Shown: one piece after another, positions 8,504 through 17,311 of the stretch
Position numbering within the stretch: the first letter of the stretch is position 1
How the letters are laid out: every line of letters starts with the position of its first letter
Source: Polymorphobacter_B sp038225475
Lineage (GTDB): Bacteria > Pseudomonadota > Alphaproteobacteria > Sphingomonadales > Sphingomonadaceae
NCBI GenBank assembly: GCA_038225475.1
Contig: JBBRRA010000001.1
Location: 124,001-188,000 of the forward strand
Length of the DNA: 64,000 nucleotides
Reading direction: 5' to 3'
Made by a program: the position numbers and the translations under genes
The notes under the pieces: generated by a model
Database searches by the model: none
The model's input: only the letters and a program-made list of their open reading frames with translations
What the model was told of the DNA's origin: nothing

Positions 8504-8690
8504 GGGCTTTCCTGTGGAGACTACGCCGCGCCTTCATAGCAAAGCAGCCCAATGCCACAAGCCCGGCGCAACCAACGACCAACGCTCAAGGGCCGTGAAA
8601 GTGACAAAATTTCTGCCCAACGCGCTCGTTCCGCTATCGTTACGAGGGGGCGTTACGCTGGCCGCTTTCACGCTGTTCCAGATTGGATAA
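8504..8690. other. Intergenic region without a supported gene
   Basis: These 187 nt hold the promoter side of the small oxidase subunit gene and the 3' side of the ABC1 kinase gene. I see a short direct repeat of CGTTACG near 8638 and 8652 but no gene, RNA or convincing terminator. Confidence 0.4.
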
Positions 8691-10028
8691 TTACGTCAGC
8701 CCAACCTGCGCGAGTGCCGTCGACTGCCGTGCCGTCATCGCCGCCTCATCGAAGCCCTCGATCATTTCGTGGAACAGCCGCGACCAATTGAGTTCGGCCT
8801 GCAGGTGGATAAACACCCCACCCAGACCGATTGCGGCGCGGTCCATGAACACAAATTCCTTCGGCACGGTAACGGTGCCCAGCTCCTTCAGCCGCGAATG
8901 GACCTTCTGCGCCGTCTCGCGGCCATATTCGGCTGGCTTGCCGGTAGCGTCGATCAAGCGGACCCGATCATCGAGCAACGGGCCATACAGGAACGTCGCC
9001 CAGATCAGCAGCGTCTCGATAATCTCGCGGCTGAGGTTCTTGAAGCCCCAACGCTCGAACGCATCGACCGCCAGCGCCTCGTCGCCGCTTTCGATCGCGC
9101 GGTACAGATCGACGACACCGCCGATGAAGCGCGGCGGAAACACGCGCACACAGCCAAAATCGAGCAGGTTGATCCCGAGATCGTCACGCACGGTATAATT
9201 GCCGAGGTGCGGATCGCCGTGGATGACGCCCCATTTATGCAGCGGCACATACCAGGCGCGAAACAGGTTTTCGGCAATCGTGTTGCGCACCTCGAGCGAT
9301 GCGCCCTTGTGATCGAGCAACGGGCGGCCATCGAGCCAGCTCATCGTCAGCAGGCGGCCCGTCGAAAGTTCGGGCAGCACCTCGGGCAGATGCACGTTCG
9401 GCTGACCGTCGAGCAGGATGCGGTACAGCGCGACGTGCTTGGCCTCGCGCGCATAATCGAGTTCCTCGCGCAGCCGATCGGCGAGTTCGTCCCGAATTTC
9501 GCCGGGGTCGATCGAGCGATCGAACGTCCGATAAACCTTGAACATCAAGTCGAGCTGACCAAGGTCGGCCTCGACTGCGCTTGCCATGTCGGGATATTGC
9601 AGCTTCGCCGCCAGGCGCCGCCCGTCGAGCGCGGTGGCGCGGTGCACCTGGCCGAGCGATGCCGCTGCGACCGCTTCGTGTTCGAAGCTGGCGTATTTCG
9701 CCTCCCAATCGGGGCCGAGCTCGGACTTCATCCGCCGGCGGACGAACGGCCAGCCCATTGCCGGGGCGTTCGACTGCAACTGCGAAAGCTCGGCGGCAAA
9801 CTCCTTGGGCACCGCGTCGGGGATCGTCGACAGGATCTGCGCCAGCTTCATCACCGGGCCCTTCAGCCCGCCGAGCGCCTGCCGCATCTGGACTGCTGCG
9901 GTCTGGCTATCGATGCCGCCGCCGAACACGCGCGCCGCGCCAAGCTGCGCCGCCAGCCCGATTCCCGTGCTGCCAACCTTTGCGTAGCGTGCCAGGCGGC
10001 CGCCGAATGTGTTGTCATCAACTGCCAT
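8691..10028 (-). CDS. ABC1/UbiB-family atypical protein kinase-like protein
   Basis: This 445-residue protein belongs to the ABC1/ADCK/UbiB family, linked to ubiquinone biosynthesis and lipid handling. The Ala-rich nucleotide loop of the family appears as EAVAAASLGQVHRA near residue 115, followed by the VAIK-like lysine in LAAKLQYP. The catalytic loop VIHGDPHLGNY is near residue 265 and the metal-binding aspartate is in LLDFGCVR. The N-terminal family motif KxGQ reads KLAQ here (GPVMKLAQILS near residue 63), a Gly-to-Ala change. No hydrophobic C-terminal helices are obvious. It ends the minus-strand run that starts at glmM, but a 42-nt gap separates it from folP. Confidence 0.87.
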   Translation of the reverse strand: MAVDDNTFGGRLARYAKVGSTGIGLAAQLGAARVFGGGIDSQTAAVQMRQALGGLKGPVMKLAQILSTIPDAVPKEFAAELSQLQSNAPAMGWPFVRRRMKSELGPDWEAKYASFEHEAVAAASLGQVHRATALDGRRLAAKLQYPDMASAVEADLGQLDLMFKVYRTFDRSIDPGEIRDELADRLREELDYAREAKHVALYRILLDGQPNVHLPEVLPELSTGRLLTMSWLDGRPLLDHKGASLEVRNTIAENLFRAWYVPLHKWGVIHGDPHLGNYTVRDDLGINLLDFGCVRVFPPRFIGGVVDLYRAIESGDEALAVDAFERWGFKNLSREIIETLLIWATFLYGPLLDDRVRLIDATGKPAEYGRETAQKVHSRLKELGTVTVPKEFVFMDRAAIGLGGVFIHLQAELNWSRLFHEMIEGFDEAAMTARQSTALAQVGLT

Positions 10029-10070
10029 AGCTGCCGAGATAGGGTGCAGCGGCAGGCCACGCCAGCGTGG

Positions 10071-11093
10071 CTAGGTGACGCTGGCTATTGCCTCCCACAC
10101 GCGAACCGCCTGCACGGTGGCGGCAACATCGTGGACACGGACGATCTGGACACCCCGTGCCAACCCGTGCAGCGCCAGCGCGAGGCTGCCCGGCAGCCGG
10201 TCGCCCACTTCGGCGCCGCTCAATCGGCCGATCATCTGCTTGCGACTGACTCCGAGCAGGATTGGACAGCCAAGCCCGTGGAACAGCCCAAGCCCCCGCA
10301 GCAGCGCGAGATTGTGCGCCAGCGTCTTGCCGAACCCGATGCCCGGATCGACGATGATCCGATTGCGATCGATGCCTGCGGCCGTGCATGCATCGATGCG
10401 CGCCTCCAGCCAGTCGTAAACGTCGAGCAGCACGTCATCATATTCGGGCGCGTCCTGCATCGACTGCGGCGTGCCTTGCGCGTGCATCAGCACCACCGGG
10501 CAGCTGCGCGCCGCCAGCAGCGCCAGCGCGGCGACGTCGTGCGTCAGAGCCGAGACATCGTTGACCAGCACCGCGCCGTGGTCGAGCGCGTGTGCCATCA
10601 CTGCGGCTTTGCGGGTGTCGATCGACCACGGCACGCCGCCCAGAGCCGCTGCCACCGGCGCAATCCGGCGCAATTCCTCGTCGAGCGGCACGTCGGCCGC
10701 GCCAGGACGGGTCGATTCGCCGCCGATGTCGATGATCGCGGCTCCGGCGTCGCGCATGGCGCGCGCCGCGGCCGCCGCCGCCGCTGGATCGCGGTGCTGG
10801 CCGCCGTCGCTGAAACTGTCGGGAGTGATGTTCAGAATGCCCATCACCAAAGTCCGGTCGAACGTCAGCCCGGCGATCGGCGGCCGTGGCGCGACCAGCC
10901 GCGCGGCGACCCGTTCGGCCTGCCGCCGCAAGGTGACATCGACCGATCCGGTGACGCGGTCGAGCGGATAGCGCTCGCGGCGCATGATCTTCGGTCCGTC
11001 GCGGACGATCAGTTCGACCGCATCGAAACGCACCATCCCGCCCGCCAGCGCGCTGCCGTCCCCGAAAGCACACGGCTGGAGATAGGCCTTCAC
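10071..11093 (-). CDS. folP: Dihydropteroate synthase
   Basis: This 340-residue enzyme condenses p-aminobenzoate with dihydropterin pyrophosphate in folate synthesis. The pterin-binding barrel begins with MGILNITPDSFSDGG at about residues 84-98, and DIGGESTRPGA follows near residue 125. The first 80 residues form an extension ahead of the barrel, as in other alphaproteobacterial FolP proteins. I chose the GTG at 11093 because it overlaps the ccrM stop as GTGA (11090-11093), a coupling pattern repeated in this neighbourhood. Upstream frame extension would run inside ccrM. Confidence 0.93.
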   Translation of the reverse strand: MKAYLQPCAFGDGSALAGGMVRFDAVELIVRDGPKIMRRERYPLDRVTGSVDVTLRRQAERVAARLVAPRPPIAGLTFDRTLVMGILNITPDSFSDGGQHRDPAAAAAAARAMRDAGAAIIDIGGESTRPGAADVPLDEELRRIAPVAAALGGVPWSIDTRKAAVMAHALDHGAVLVNDVSALTHDVAALALLAARSCPVVLMHAQGTPQSMQDAPEYDDVLLDVYDWLEARIDACTAAGIDRNRIIVDPGIGFGKTLAHNLALLRGLGLFHGLGCPILLGVSRKQMIGRLSGAEVGDRLPGSLALALHGLARGVQIVRVHDVAATVQAVRVWEAIASVT

Positions 11094-12160
11094 GCGCTGC
11101 CGCTTGCGTCGCGATATGCCTGCCGCTTGGTGTCGATCGAAACCAGCGCGCCTGCTTCCTCGAGGTGCCAAAAGCTCCAGCCGTTGCAGCTCGGCGCCCC
11201 CTGCGCCGCCGCGCCGATCTGATGGATCGACCCCGACAGCGCGGCCATGCTCACCGAGCCGTCGGCGCGAACGCGGGCGCGGTGGCGGCGCTGCGCGCAG
11301 ACCAGTTCGGAGCCGGCGCGGATCAGCCCGGTTTCGACCAGCGCCCCGAATGCCACCCGCGGCTGCGCGCGCTTGCTGACCGTTACCGCCATGTCGCCGC
11401 CCGACAGCGGCAACAGCCCGGCAATCCGCGCCTCGGCGACGCCAACATATTTCGGTTCACGCTCGATCCCAATCCAATGCCGCCCGAGCAGCTTCGCCAC
11501 CGCGCCCGTCGTCCCGGTCCCGAAAAACGGGTCGAGCACGATGTCACCGGGTTCGCTGCAGGCCAGCAGGACCCGATACAGAAGCGCCTCGGGCTTTTGC
11601 GTCGGATGCGCCTTGACGTTGTCGATCTTGATCCGCTCGTTGCCGGTACAGATCGGCAGCACCCAGTCCGACCGCATCTGCAGGTCTTCGTTCAACGCCT
11701 TCATCGCCTGATAGTTGAACCGGTAGCGCGCATCCTCGGACTTGGCGCACCAGATCAGCGTCTCGTGCGCATTGGTAAAGCGCGTGCCCTTGAAGTTCGG
11801 CATCGGATTGGCCTTGCGCCAGACGATGTCGTTCAGCACCCAGAACCCCATGTCCTGCAACGTCGCGCCGACGCGGAAGATGTTGTGATAACTGCCGATT
11901 GTCCAGATCGTGCCGTCGTCCTTGAGCACGCGGCGTGCCGCTGCCAGCCACGCCCGCGTGAACGCATCATAGTCGGCGAAACTGTCGAACTTGTCCCATG
12001 CGTCGTCGACCGCATCGACGCGCCCGCCTTCCGGACGGTATAGCTGCTGCGCCAGTTGCAGATTGTAAGGCGGATCTGCAAAGATCAGGTCGACCGACTT
12101 TTCGGGCATCGCCGCCATCGCGGCGATACAGTCGCCGGTAATGATGTGATCGATTTGCAC
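11090..12160 (-). CDS. ccrM: CcrM-type adenine-N6 DNA methyltransferase (GANTC)
   Basis: This 356-residue beta-class methyltransferase has catalytic DPPY at residues 29-32 and, later, the SAM-binding DPFFGTGTTG near residue 225. The C-terminal about 85 residues match the extra domain found in CcrM proteins, ending near NGWSFWHLE. In alphaproteobacteria CcrM methylates the adenine of GANTC and ties transcription to replication. Family identity is clear; sequence specificity is inferred from the family. The stop is fused to the folP start (GTGA). The 78-nt upstream gap contains three GANTC sites, which suggests methylation-sensitive autoregulation. Confidence 0.94.
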   Translation of the reverse strand: MQIDHIITGDCIAAMAAMPEKSVDLIFADPPYNLQLAQQLYRPEGGRVDAVDDAWDKFDSFADYDAFTRAWLAAARRVLKDDGTIWTIGSYHNIFRVGATLQDMGFWVLNDIVWRKANPMPNFKGTRFTNAHETLIWCAKSEDARYRFNYQAMKALNEDLQMRSDWVLPICTGNERIKIDNVKAHPTQKPEALLYRVLLACSEPGDIVLDPFFGTGTTGAVAKLLGRHWIGIEREPKYVGVAEARIAGLLPLSGGDMAVTVSKRAQPRVAFGALVETGLIRAGSELVCAQRRHRARVRADGSVSMAALSGSIHQIGAAAQGAPSCNGWSFWHLEEAGALVSIDTKRQAYRDASGSA

Positions 12161-12238
12161 GTAACGACGCCCCGGTTGCCTGCCCGGTGCGCACCCTGAG
12201 TCCGCCGAGTCGTGCGTGTCAACTGTGGCCGAAAAGAC
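12161..12238 (-). promoter_or_regulatory. ccrM upstream region with three GANTC sites
   Basis: This 78-nt gap between rnhB and ccrM carries GAGTC at 12198-12202, GAGTC at 12207-12211 and GACTC at 12236-12240, the last overlapping the rnhB stop. A perfect -35-like TTGACA occurs on the minus strand (12217-12222), placing two GANTC sites in the following spacer; no good -10 is obvious. Methylated sites near the promoter are known to gate ccrM expression in Caulobacter; the same is inferred here. Confidence 0.6.
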
Positions 12239-12838
12239 TCACGCGCCCAGCGCCAGCCGCGCGGCGACCGGCGCAAAGCTGCGGCGGTGGTGCAGCGTCA
12301 CGCCGAACTGTGCCAGCCCGCGCGCGTGGCATGGGGTGCCGTAGCCCTTGTTGGTGTGCCAGCCATAACCGTCGTGCGTGCCCGCCAGCGCGATCATCAT
12401 GCGGTCGCGGGTCACTTTGGCGATGACGCTGGCGGCGGCGATCGAGACGCACAGCGCGTCGCCCGCCACGATCGCCTGCGCCGATCGCTGCCAGCGCGGC
12501 AACCGATTGCCGTCGACCAGCACATGCGCGCAGTCCCTCGGCAGCGCGGCGACCGCGCGCTCCATCGCGAGCATCGTCGCCCAATGAATATTCAGCGCAT
12601 CGATCTCGTCGACGCTGGCAATTCCCACGCCGATTTCGGCGCAGTCGATCAGCGCGGCCCACAGCGCGTCGCGGCGCTCGGGGGTCAACTGCTTCGAATC
12701 GTTGAGGCCGTCGGGGATGCAATCCGCATCGAGCACCACGGCCGCCGCCACGACCGGCCCCGCCCACGGCCCGCGCCCGGCTTCATCGACGCCGGCCACG
12801 CGCCCCGGAAACGCCGCCTCGCGGCTATAGCAGGGCAT
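12239..12838 (-). CDS. rnhB: Ribonuclease HII
   Basis: This 199-residue enzyme removes ribonucleotides and RNA-DNA hybrids. The metal-binding motif DEAGRG is at residues 18-23, followed by GPWAGPVVAAAVVL. A second conserved block LNDSKQLTPERR and the aspartate in HVLVDGNRLP are also present. I chose the ATG at 12838, giving MPCYSREAAF; upstream in-frame ATGs lie deep inside thiD and have no conserved sequence. The start overlaps the last 14 nt of thiD, so translation is probably coupled. Confidence 0.94.
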   Translation of the reverse strand: MPCYSREAAFPGRVAGVDEAGRGPWAGPVVAAAVVLDADCIPDGLNDSKQLTPERRDALWAALIDCAEIGVGIASVDEIDALNIHWATMLAMERAVAALPRDCAHVLVDGNRLPRWQRSAQAIVAGDALCVSIAAASVIAKVTRDRMMIALAGTHDGYGWHTNKGYGTPCHARGLAQFGVTLHHRRSFAPVAARLALGA

Positions 12839-13610
12839 GGTTGAACCCCAGCGGTCCGTGCCCCGCCCCCAGCCCCGGCGCGGCGCGGATGGCATCATGG
12901 ACAAATGCCCGCGCCCGCGTCGTCGCCTCGGTCAGGGTCAGCCCCTGCGCCAACCCGGTGGCCAGTGCTGACGCCAGCGTGCAGCCCGTACCGTGCGTGT
13001 GGCGGGTATCGATCCGCGGCGACACGAAGCGCTGCTGCACGCTCGGGGTGACCAGCCAGTCGGCAATCTCCGCGCCGGGCAAATGCGCGCCCTTCGCCAG
13101 CACTGCGCCCGCGCCAAGCCCAAGCAGCTCCTGCGCCGCCAGCACGACGTCCGCCTCGTCCTCGATCTCGGTCTGTGCCAGCGCCGCGAGTTCGGGCGTG
13201 TTCGGCGTAACCACCGCCGCCAACGGCACCAGCCGCCGCAGCATCGCCTCGACCGCGTCGTCTTCGAGCAGCGACGCGCCGCCTTTGGCGATCATCACCG
13301 GATCGAGCACCACCGGCAGCCGCGCCTGCTGCAGCACGTCGGCGACGGCGGCAATGATCGCGGCACTGCCGAGCATCCCCAGCTTGACGACATCGGCGCC
13401 GATATCATCGAGCACCGCGCGCATTTGGGCCGCAACGAGCTCGGGCGCGAGCAGTTCGACGCCGCTCACGCCACGCGTATTCTGCACGGTAATCGCCGTC
13501 AGCGCGGTTGCGGCATAGCCGCCGAGCATCGTCACGGTCTTGATGTCTGCCTGAATGCCCGCGCCGCCGCCCGAATCGGAACCGGCGACAATCAAAATGC
13601 GAGCGATCAT
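12825..13610 (-). CDS. thiD: Hydroxymethylpyrimidine/phosphomethylpyrimidine kinase
   Basis: This 261-residue ribokinase-fold enzyme phosphorylates HMP and HMP-P in thiamine synthesis, using the product of ThiC encoded 34 kb away in this window. It opens with the family motif ILIVAGSDSGGGAGIQADIKT, contains VLDPVMIAKGG near residue 107, and ends with the anion-hole motif THGTGCTLASA near residue 205. The start overlaps the glmM stop by 4 nt (ATGA, 13607-13610) and its end overlaps rnhB by 14 nt. No TPP riboswitch is visible ahead of it, as its promoter would be upstream of glmM. Confidence 0.94.
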   Translation of the reverse strand: MIARILIVAGSDSGGGAGIQADIKTVTMLGGYAATALTAITVQNTRGVSGVELLAPELVAAQMRAVLDDIGADVVKLGMLGSAAIIAAVADVLQQARLPVVLDPVMIAKGGASLLEDDAVEAMLRRLVPLAAVVTPNTPELAALAQTEIEDEADVVLAAQELLGLGAGAVLAKGAHLPGAEIADWLVTPSVQQRFVSPRIDTRHTHGTGCTLASALATGLAQGLTLTEATTRARAFVHDAIRAAPGLGAGHGPLGFNHALL

Positions 13611-14944
13611 CCGGCCGCTGCCACCGCGGCGCAGATGCTGTCGACGACTTCGGTCACCAGCGCCAGATCCTCGCCCTCCGCCATGACGCGGATCAACGGC
13701 TCAGTCCCTGACTTGCGGATCAGCAGCCGTCCGGTGCCGTTCAGCCGGGCCTCGCCCTCGGCGATGCGCTGCTGGACGCCGAGCGTCTCGAGCGGTGCGC
13801 CGCCGGCAAAGCGCACATTCTTGAGCAGCTGCGGCAGCGGATCGAACAGGTGGAGCAGTTCGGATGCCGGCTTGCCGCTCGCGACCAGCGCGGCGAGCAC
13901 CTGCAGCGCCGCCATCAGCCCGTCGCCGGTGGTCGCATAGTCCGACATGATGATGTGACCCGATTGCTCACCGCCGATATTGCACCCGGCGCTACGCATC
14001 AGTTCAAGGACATAGCGATCCCCCACCGCGCTGCGCTTCAGCCCGATGCCGATGCGTTCGAGATAGCGTTCGAGCCCAAGGTTCGACATCACCGTCGCCA
14101 CCAGCGCGCCGCCCTTCAGCTTGCCCGAAGCGAGCGCCCGCCCTGCGATCAGCGCCATCAGCTGATCGCCGTCGATGACGCGGCCGTTCTCGTCGCAGAC
14201 GATCAGCCGATCGGCGTCGCCGTCGAGCGCGATGCCGATCGCCGCACCGCTGGCCACCACGGTTTCCTGCAGGATCGCGGGGTGCGTCGAGCCGATGCGG
14301 TCGTTGATATTGAAGCCGTCGGGCGTGACGCCGATCGGGATGACGTCGGCCCCCAGTTCCCACAGCGCCATCGGCGCGACTTTATATGCGGCACCATTGG
14401 CGCAATCGATCACGACCTTCAGTCCGTCGAGCCGCAGATTGTCGGGAAACGTCGATTTGGCGAAATGGATATACCTGCCCTGCGCGTCATCGATCCGCCG
14501 TGCCCGGCCGATCGCGTCGGGCTTGACCAGCACCGGTTCGACTTCGAGCAGCGCCTCGATTTCGGTTTCGAGCGCATCCGACAGTTTATACCCATCGGGC
14601 CCGAATAGTTTGATACCATTGTCATAATAGGGGTTGTGGCTCGCCGAGACCATGACTCCCAGATCGGCGCGCATCGATTTGGTCAGCATTGCGACCGCCG
14701 GCGTCGGCATCGGCCCGACCTGGACCACGTCCATCCCAACCGACGTAAACCCCGCCGTCAGCGCCGATTCGATCATATAGCCCGACAGCCGCGTGTCCTT
14801 GCCGATCAAGACACGGTGCTTGTGATTGCCGCGCAGGAATTTTGCGCCTGCCGCCATGCCGACACGCATGGCGACCGCAGCGGTCATCGGCGGCTGGTTG
14901 GTGAGCCCGCGAATGCCGTCAGTGCCGAAATATTTTCGCGTCAT
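13607..14944 (-). CDS. glmM: Phosphoglucosamine mutase
   Basis: This 445-residue phosphohexomutase converts glucosamine-6-phosphate to glucosamine-1-phosphate for peptidoglycan and lipopolysaccharide precursors. The phosphoserine loop VSASHNPYYDNG places the catalytic Ser at residue 102. The Mg2+ loop ALDGDADR is near residue 240, and the sugar-phosphate loop RKSGTEPLIRVM is near the C-terminus. It heads a run of overlapping minus-strand genes, glmM-thiD-rnhB. The 67-nt gap to the divergent aldo/keto reductase gene would hold both promoters. Confidence 0.96.
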   Translation of the reverse strand: MTRKYFGTDGIRGLTNQPPMTAAVAMRVGMAAGAKFLRGNHKHRVLIGKDTRLSGYMIESALTAGFTSVGMDVVQVGPMPTPAVAMLTKSMRADLGVMVSASHNPYYDNGIKLFGPDGYKLSDALETEIEALLEVEPVLVKPDAIGRARRIDDAQGRYIHFAKSTFPDNLRLDGLKVVIDCANGAAYKVAPMALWELGADVIPIGVTPDGFNINDRIGSTHPAILQETVVASGAAIGIALDGDADRLIVCDENGRVIDGDQLMALIAGRALASGKLKGGALVATVMSNLGLERYLERIGIGLKRSAVGDRYVLELMRSAGCNIGGEQSGHIIMSDYATTGDGLMAALQVLAALVASGKPASELLHLFDPLPQLLKNVRFAGGAPLETLGVQQRIAEGEARLNGTGRLLIRKSGTEPLIRVMAEGEDLALVTEVVDSICAAVAAAG

Positions 14945-15011
14945 GGCTTCGGCTATGCTCCAGTTTGCGCCATTCTAGCGTTCGACACCGGATAACGACA
15001 AGGATTTGGCG

Positions 15012-16007
15012 ATGAAGACTCGTAAACTGGGCGACGGGCTGCAGGTTTCGGCGCTTGGGCTGGGCTGCATGGGCATGGCCGGCGTTCGCGGCATGGCGGC
15101 GATGTACGGCGCGGTCGATATCGACGAGGCGGTCGCCACCATCCACCGCGCGATCGAACTTGGCGTCACGCTGTTCGACACTGCCGAAGTTTATGGACCC
15201 TATCGCAACGAAGAACTGGTCGGCCGCGCAATCAAAGGCAAGCGCGACGGCTTGGTGATCGCAACCAAATTCGGGTTTCGACTGAGCGGCGAAGGCGGCA
15301 CCGATAGCAGCCCGGCGAATGTCCGCGCCGTCTGCGATGCCAGCCTGCAACGCCTCGGCATCGACACGATCGACCTGTTCTACCAGCACCGCGTCGACCC
15401 GGCGGTGCCGATCGAAGACACCGTCGGCGCAATGGCCGATCTGGTGAAGGCCGGCAAAATCCGCCACCTCGGCCTTAGCGAAGCCGGTCCGGCAACCTTG
15501 CGGCGCGCCGCGGCCGAGCATCCGATTGCGGCGCTGCAATCCGAATATTCGCTGTGGGAGCGCGAAGTCGAGGCCGACATCCTGCCGCTATGCCGCGAAC
15601 TCGGGATCGGCTTCGTCCCCTATTCGCCGCTGGGTCGCGGGTTTTTGACCGGCAGTGTCAGCCGCGCCGAAGACTATCCCGACGGCGACTACCGCAAGCG
15701 CGACCCGCGCTACCAGGGCGCCAATTTCGATGCGAACATGGCGCTGGTCGATGTGGTCAAGGCAATCGCGGCGAGCCATCACATCAGCGCGGCGCAAGTT
15801 GCGCTGGCGTGGCTGCTGGCACAGGGCGACGAGATTGTGCCGATCCCGGGCTGCAAACGGCTGACGACGCTTGCCGATAGCATGGCGGCAGCAGCGGTGG
15901 TCCTGACGGCGGATGACCTCAGCCGCCTCGATGCCGCAGCGCCGGTCGGCGGGACGGCAGGGTTGCGCTACGGCAACCCGGCGATGATGGCGATGGTGCG
16001 CCGTTAG
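15012..16007 (+). CDS. Aldo/keto reductase
   Basis: This 331-residue NADPH-dependent oxidoreductase has a TIM-barrel fold. The start MKTRKLGDGLQVSALGLGCMGM is typical of the YajO/AKR13-like group. The catalytic Asp and Tyr are in FDTAEVYGPYRNEE near residue 55, and the family signature GKIRHLGLSEAG appears near residue 150. I chose the ATG at 15012 because AAGGA (15000-15004) is 7 nt upstream. It stands alone, divergent from glmM and convergent with the ATP synthase operon, whose last gene ends 14 nt beyond its stop. The substrate is unknown. Confidence 0.93.
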   Translation: MKTRKLGDGLQVSALGLGCMGMAGVRGMAAMYGAVDIDEAVATIHRAIELGVTLFDTAEVYGPYRNEELVGRAIKGKRDGLVIATKFGFRLSGEGGTDSSPANVRAVCDASLQRLGIDTIDLFYQHRVDPAVPIEDTVGAMADLVKAGKIRHLGLSEAGPATLRRAAAEHPIAALQSEYSLWEREVEADILPLCRELGIGFVPYSPLGRGFLTGSVSRAEDYPDGDYRKRDPRYQGANFDANMALVDVVKAIAASHHISAAQVALAWLLAQGDEIVPIPGCKRLTTLADSMAAAAVVLTADDLSRLDAAAPVGGTAGLRYGNPAMMAMVRR

Positions 16008-16021
16008 GGCGCCGCAGGCAG

Positions 16022-16573
16022 TTAGTGCAGCCGGCGCTCGAGTTCGCTGATCGACGCGCCGGTCAGCCGCGTCGCTTCGTCGGGCGCGCGGCGGACGAGT
16101 TCGGCACGCGCCGCATCGACCGCCAACGTCACGGCATGACTGCGAATTTCAGCTTCGGCACCGCGCCCCGCAACATCGATGCGGGTTTCGGCGAGCGCCC
16201 TGCGGCGGTCGATAGTTGCAACCATCCCGGCCTTGGCATGCGCGACAAGCTGCTCGGCCTCCGAACGTGCGCGGTCGAGGATGGCGGCCGCATCGGTCGC
16301 GGCAGCCGCAGCCTTGCGCTGCGTTTCGGCGAGCAGCGCTTCGGCCTCGGCGCGGATCGCGGCGGCCTCGGTCAACTGACGCTTGACGCCCGAGATATAG
16401 GCATCGAGCCCAGCGCCGATCCGGTGCGGCAGCTTGCCGACGAATACCGCCAGCAGCAGAAAGATCGCGACCGAAATATAAACCCAGGTCTCGGCCCCCA
16501 TGCCGAGCAGTTGCGCTTCGGCATGATAGGCGTCGGGGGCCGCAGCGATGGTTTGCGCTTCGCTCGCCATCAT
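16022..16573 (-). CDS. atpF: ATP synthase F0 subunit b
   Basis: This 183-residue stator subunit has one N-terminal transmembrane helix (about residues 30-47, VYISVAIFLLLAVFVGKLP) and a long charged, Ala-rich helix for the peripheral stalk. It is the second of two b-type genes in the operon, the photosynthetic/alphaproteobacterial arrangement in which b and b' form a heterodimer. The start overlaps the b' stop by 4 nt (16570-16573). It ends the F0 operon. F1 genes are not in this window, as usual when F0 and F1 loci are separate. Confidence 0.92.
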   Translation of the reverse strand: MMASEAQTIAAAPDAYHAEAQLLGMGAETWVYISVAIFLLLAVFVGKLPHRIGAGLDAYISGVKRQLTEAAAIRAEAEALLAETQRKAAAAATDAAAILDRARSEAEQLVAHAKAGMVATIDRRRALAETRIDVAGRGAEAEIRSHAVTLAVDAARAELVRRAPDEATRLTGASISELERRLH

Positions 16574-17025
16574 GCCGCTCCTGCGGGTGCCGGCGTGCCG
16601 AGCAGCCGTGCCACAATATCATCGCCGAGCGTCTTGGCGAGCGTGTCGACTTCGGCCAGCGCGGAGTCGCGCCGCGCAGCGATCGCCGCCTCTGCCGACT
16701 GCAGCTGTGCGGTCAGTTCGGCATCGAGTGCTGCAAGCCGCCCCTCGATTTCGCTGGTGCTGGCATCGTGCGACGAGGCGATTGCTGCCTGCGCCTGCGC
16801 ACGCGCTGCAGCGATGTCCCGCTCATAGGCGGCAGTCATCGAATCGGACTGAGCCTTGGCGGCCGCCGCCGCTGCAATGTCGCCGTCGACCCGCGCGGTC
16901 CGGCCATCGACGACCTTGCCCACTTTGGGCAAGGTCAGCCGGACGACGCCGAAGTACAGGATGGCGAAAATGATCGCCAACCAAGCCAGCTGCGGCGCAA
17001 AATTATGCGGGTCGAATTGAGGCAT
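16570..17025 (-). CDS. atpF': ATP synthase F0 subunit b'
   Basis: This 151-residue b-type stator starts MPQFDPHNFAPQLAWLAIIFAILYFGVVRLTLP. Its transmembrane helix is at about residues 9-28, and the conserved LP after it marks b' subunits. A long Ala-rich coiled coil follows. It lies 31 nt after atpE and its stop overlaps atpF. It pairs with atpF in the stalk that holds F1 against rotation. Confidence 0.93.
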   Translation of the reverse strand: MPQFDPHNFAPQLAWLAIIFAILYFGVVRLTLPKVGKVVDGRTARVDGDIAAAAAAKAQSDSMTAAYERDIAAARAQAQAAIASSHDASTSEIEGRLAALDAELTAQLQSAEAAIAARRDSALAEVDTLAKTLGDDIVARLLGTPAPAGAA

Positions 17026-17056
17026 CAGGCCAAGACCTTATGGCTGATCGTGCGGT

Positions 17057-17281
17057 TCAGCTGAACGCCAGTGCCAGCGCGACGACGGCTGCGATCAGCC
17101 CGAGCGCTTCGGTCACGGCGAAGCCGAAGATCAACCGGCCGGCAAGCTTGTCGGCAGCGCCCGGATTACGCAGCGCGCCCTGCAGGAACATCCCGAAGAT
17201 GAGGCCGACGCCGATGGCGGCAAAGCCGGCGCCCATCGCGGCGATACCAGCGCCGATAACCTTTGCAGAAGCGAGATCCAT
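17057..17281 (-). CDS. atpE: ATP synthase F0 subunit c
   Basis: This 74-residue two-helix proteolipid forms the rotor ring. The first helix has the Gly/Ala repeat pattern (GAGIAAMGAGFAAIGVGLIFG). The second helix contains the proton-carrying glutamate in FGFAVTEALGLIA near residue 58. An acidic residue preceded by a polar Thr suggests H+ coupling; the residue pattern of Na+-dependent rings is not evident. It lies 30 nt after atpB. Confidence 0.96.
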   Translation of the reverse strand: MDLASAKVIGAGIAAMGAGFAAIGVGLIFGMFLQGALRNPGAADKLAGRLIFGFAVTEALGLIAAVVALALAFS

Positions 17282-17311
17282 GAGATTGCCTTTCCGTGAA
17301 GAACGAACGAG

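Noticed and set aside
8769..11222. An 817-codon + strand frame opposite the ABC1 kinase and folP
   Set aside because: Both genes on the other strand have full family motifs; this frame has none.
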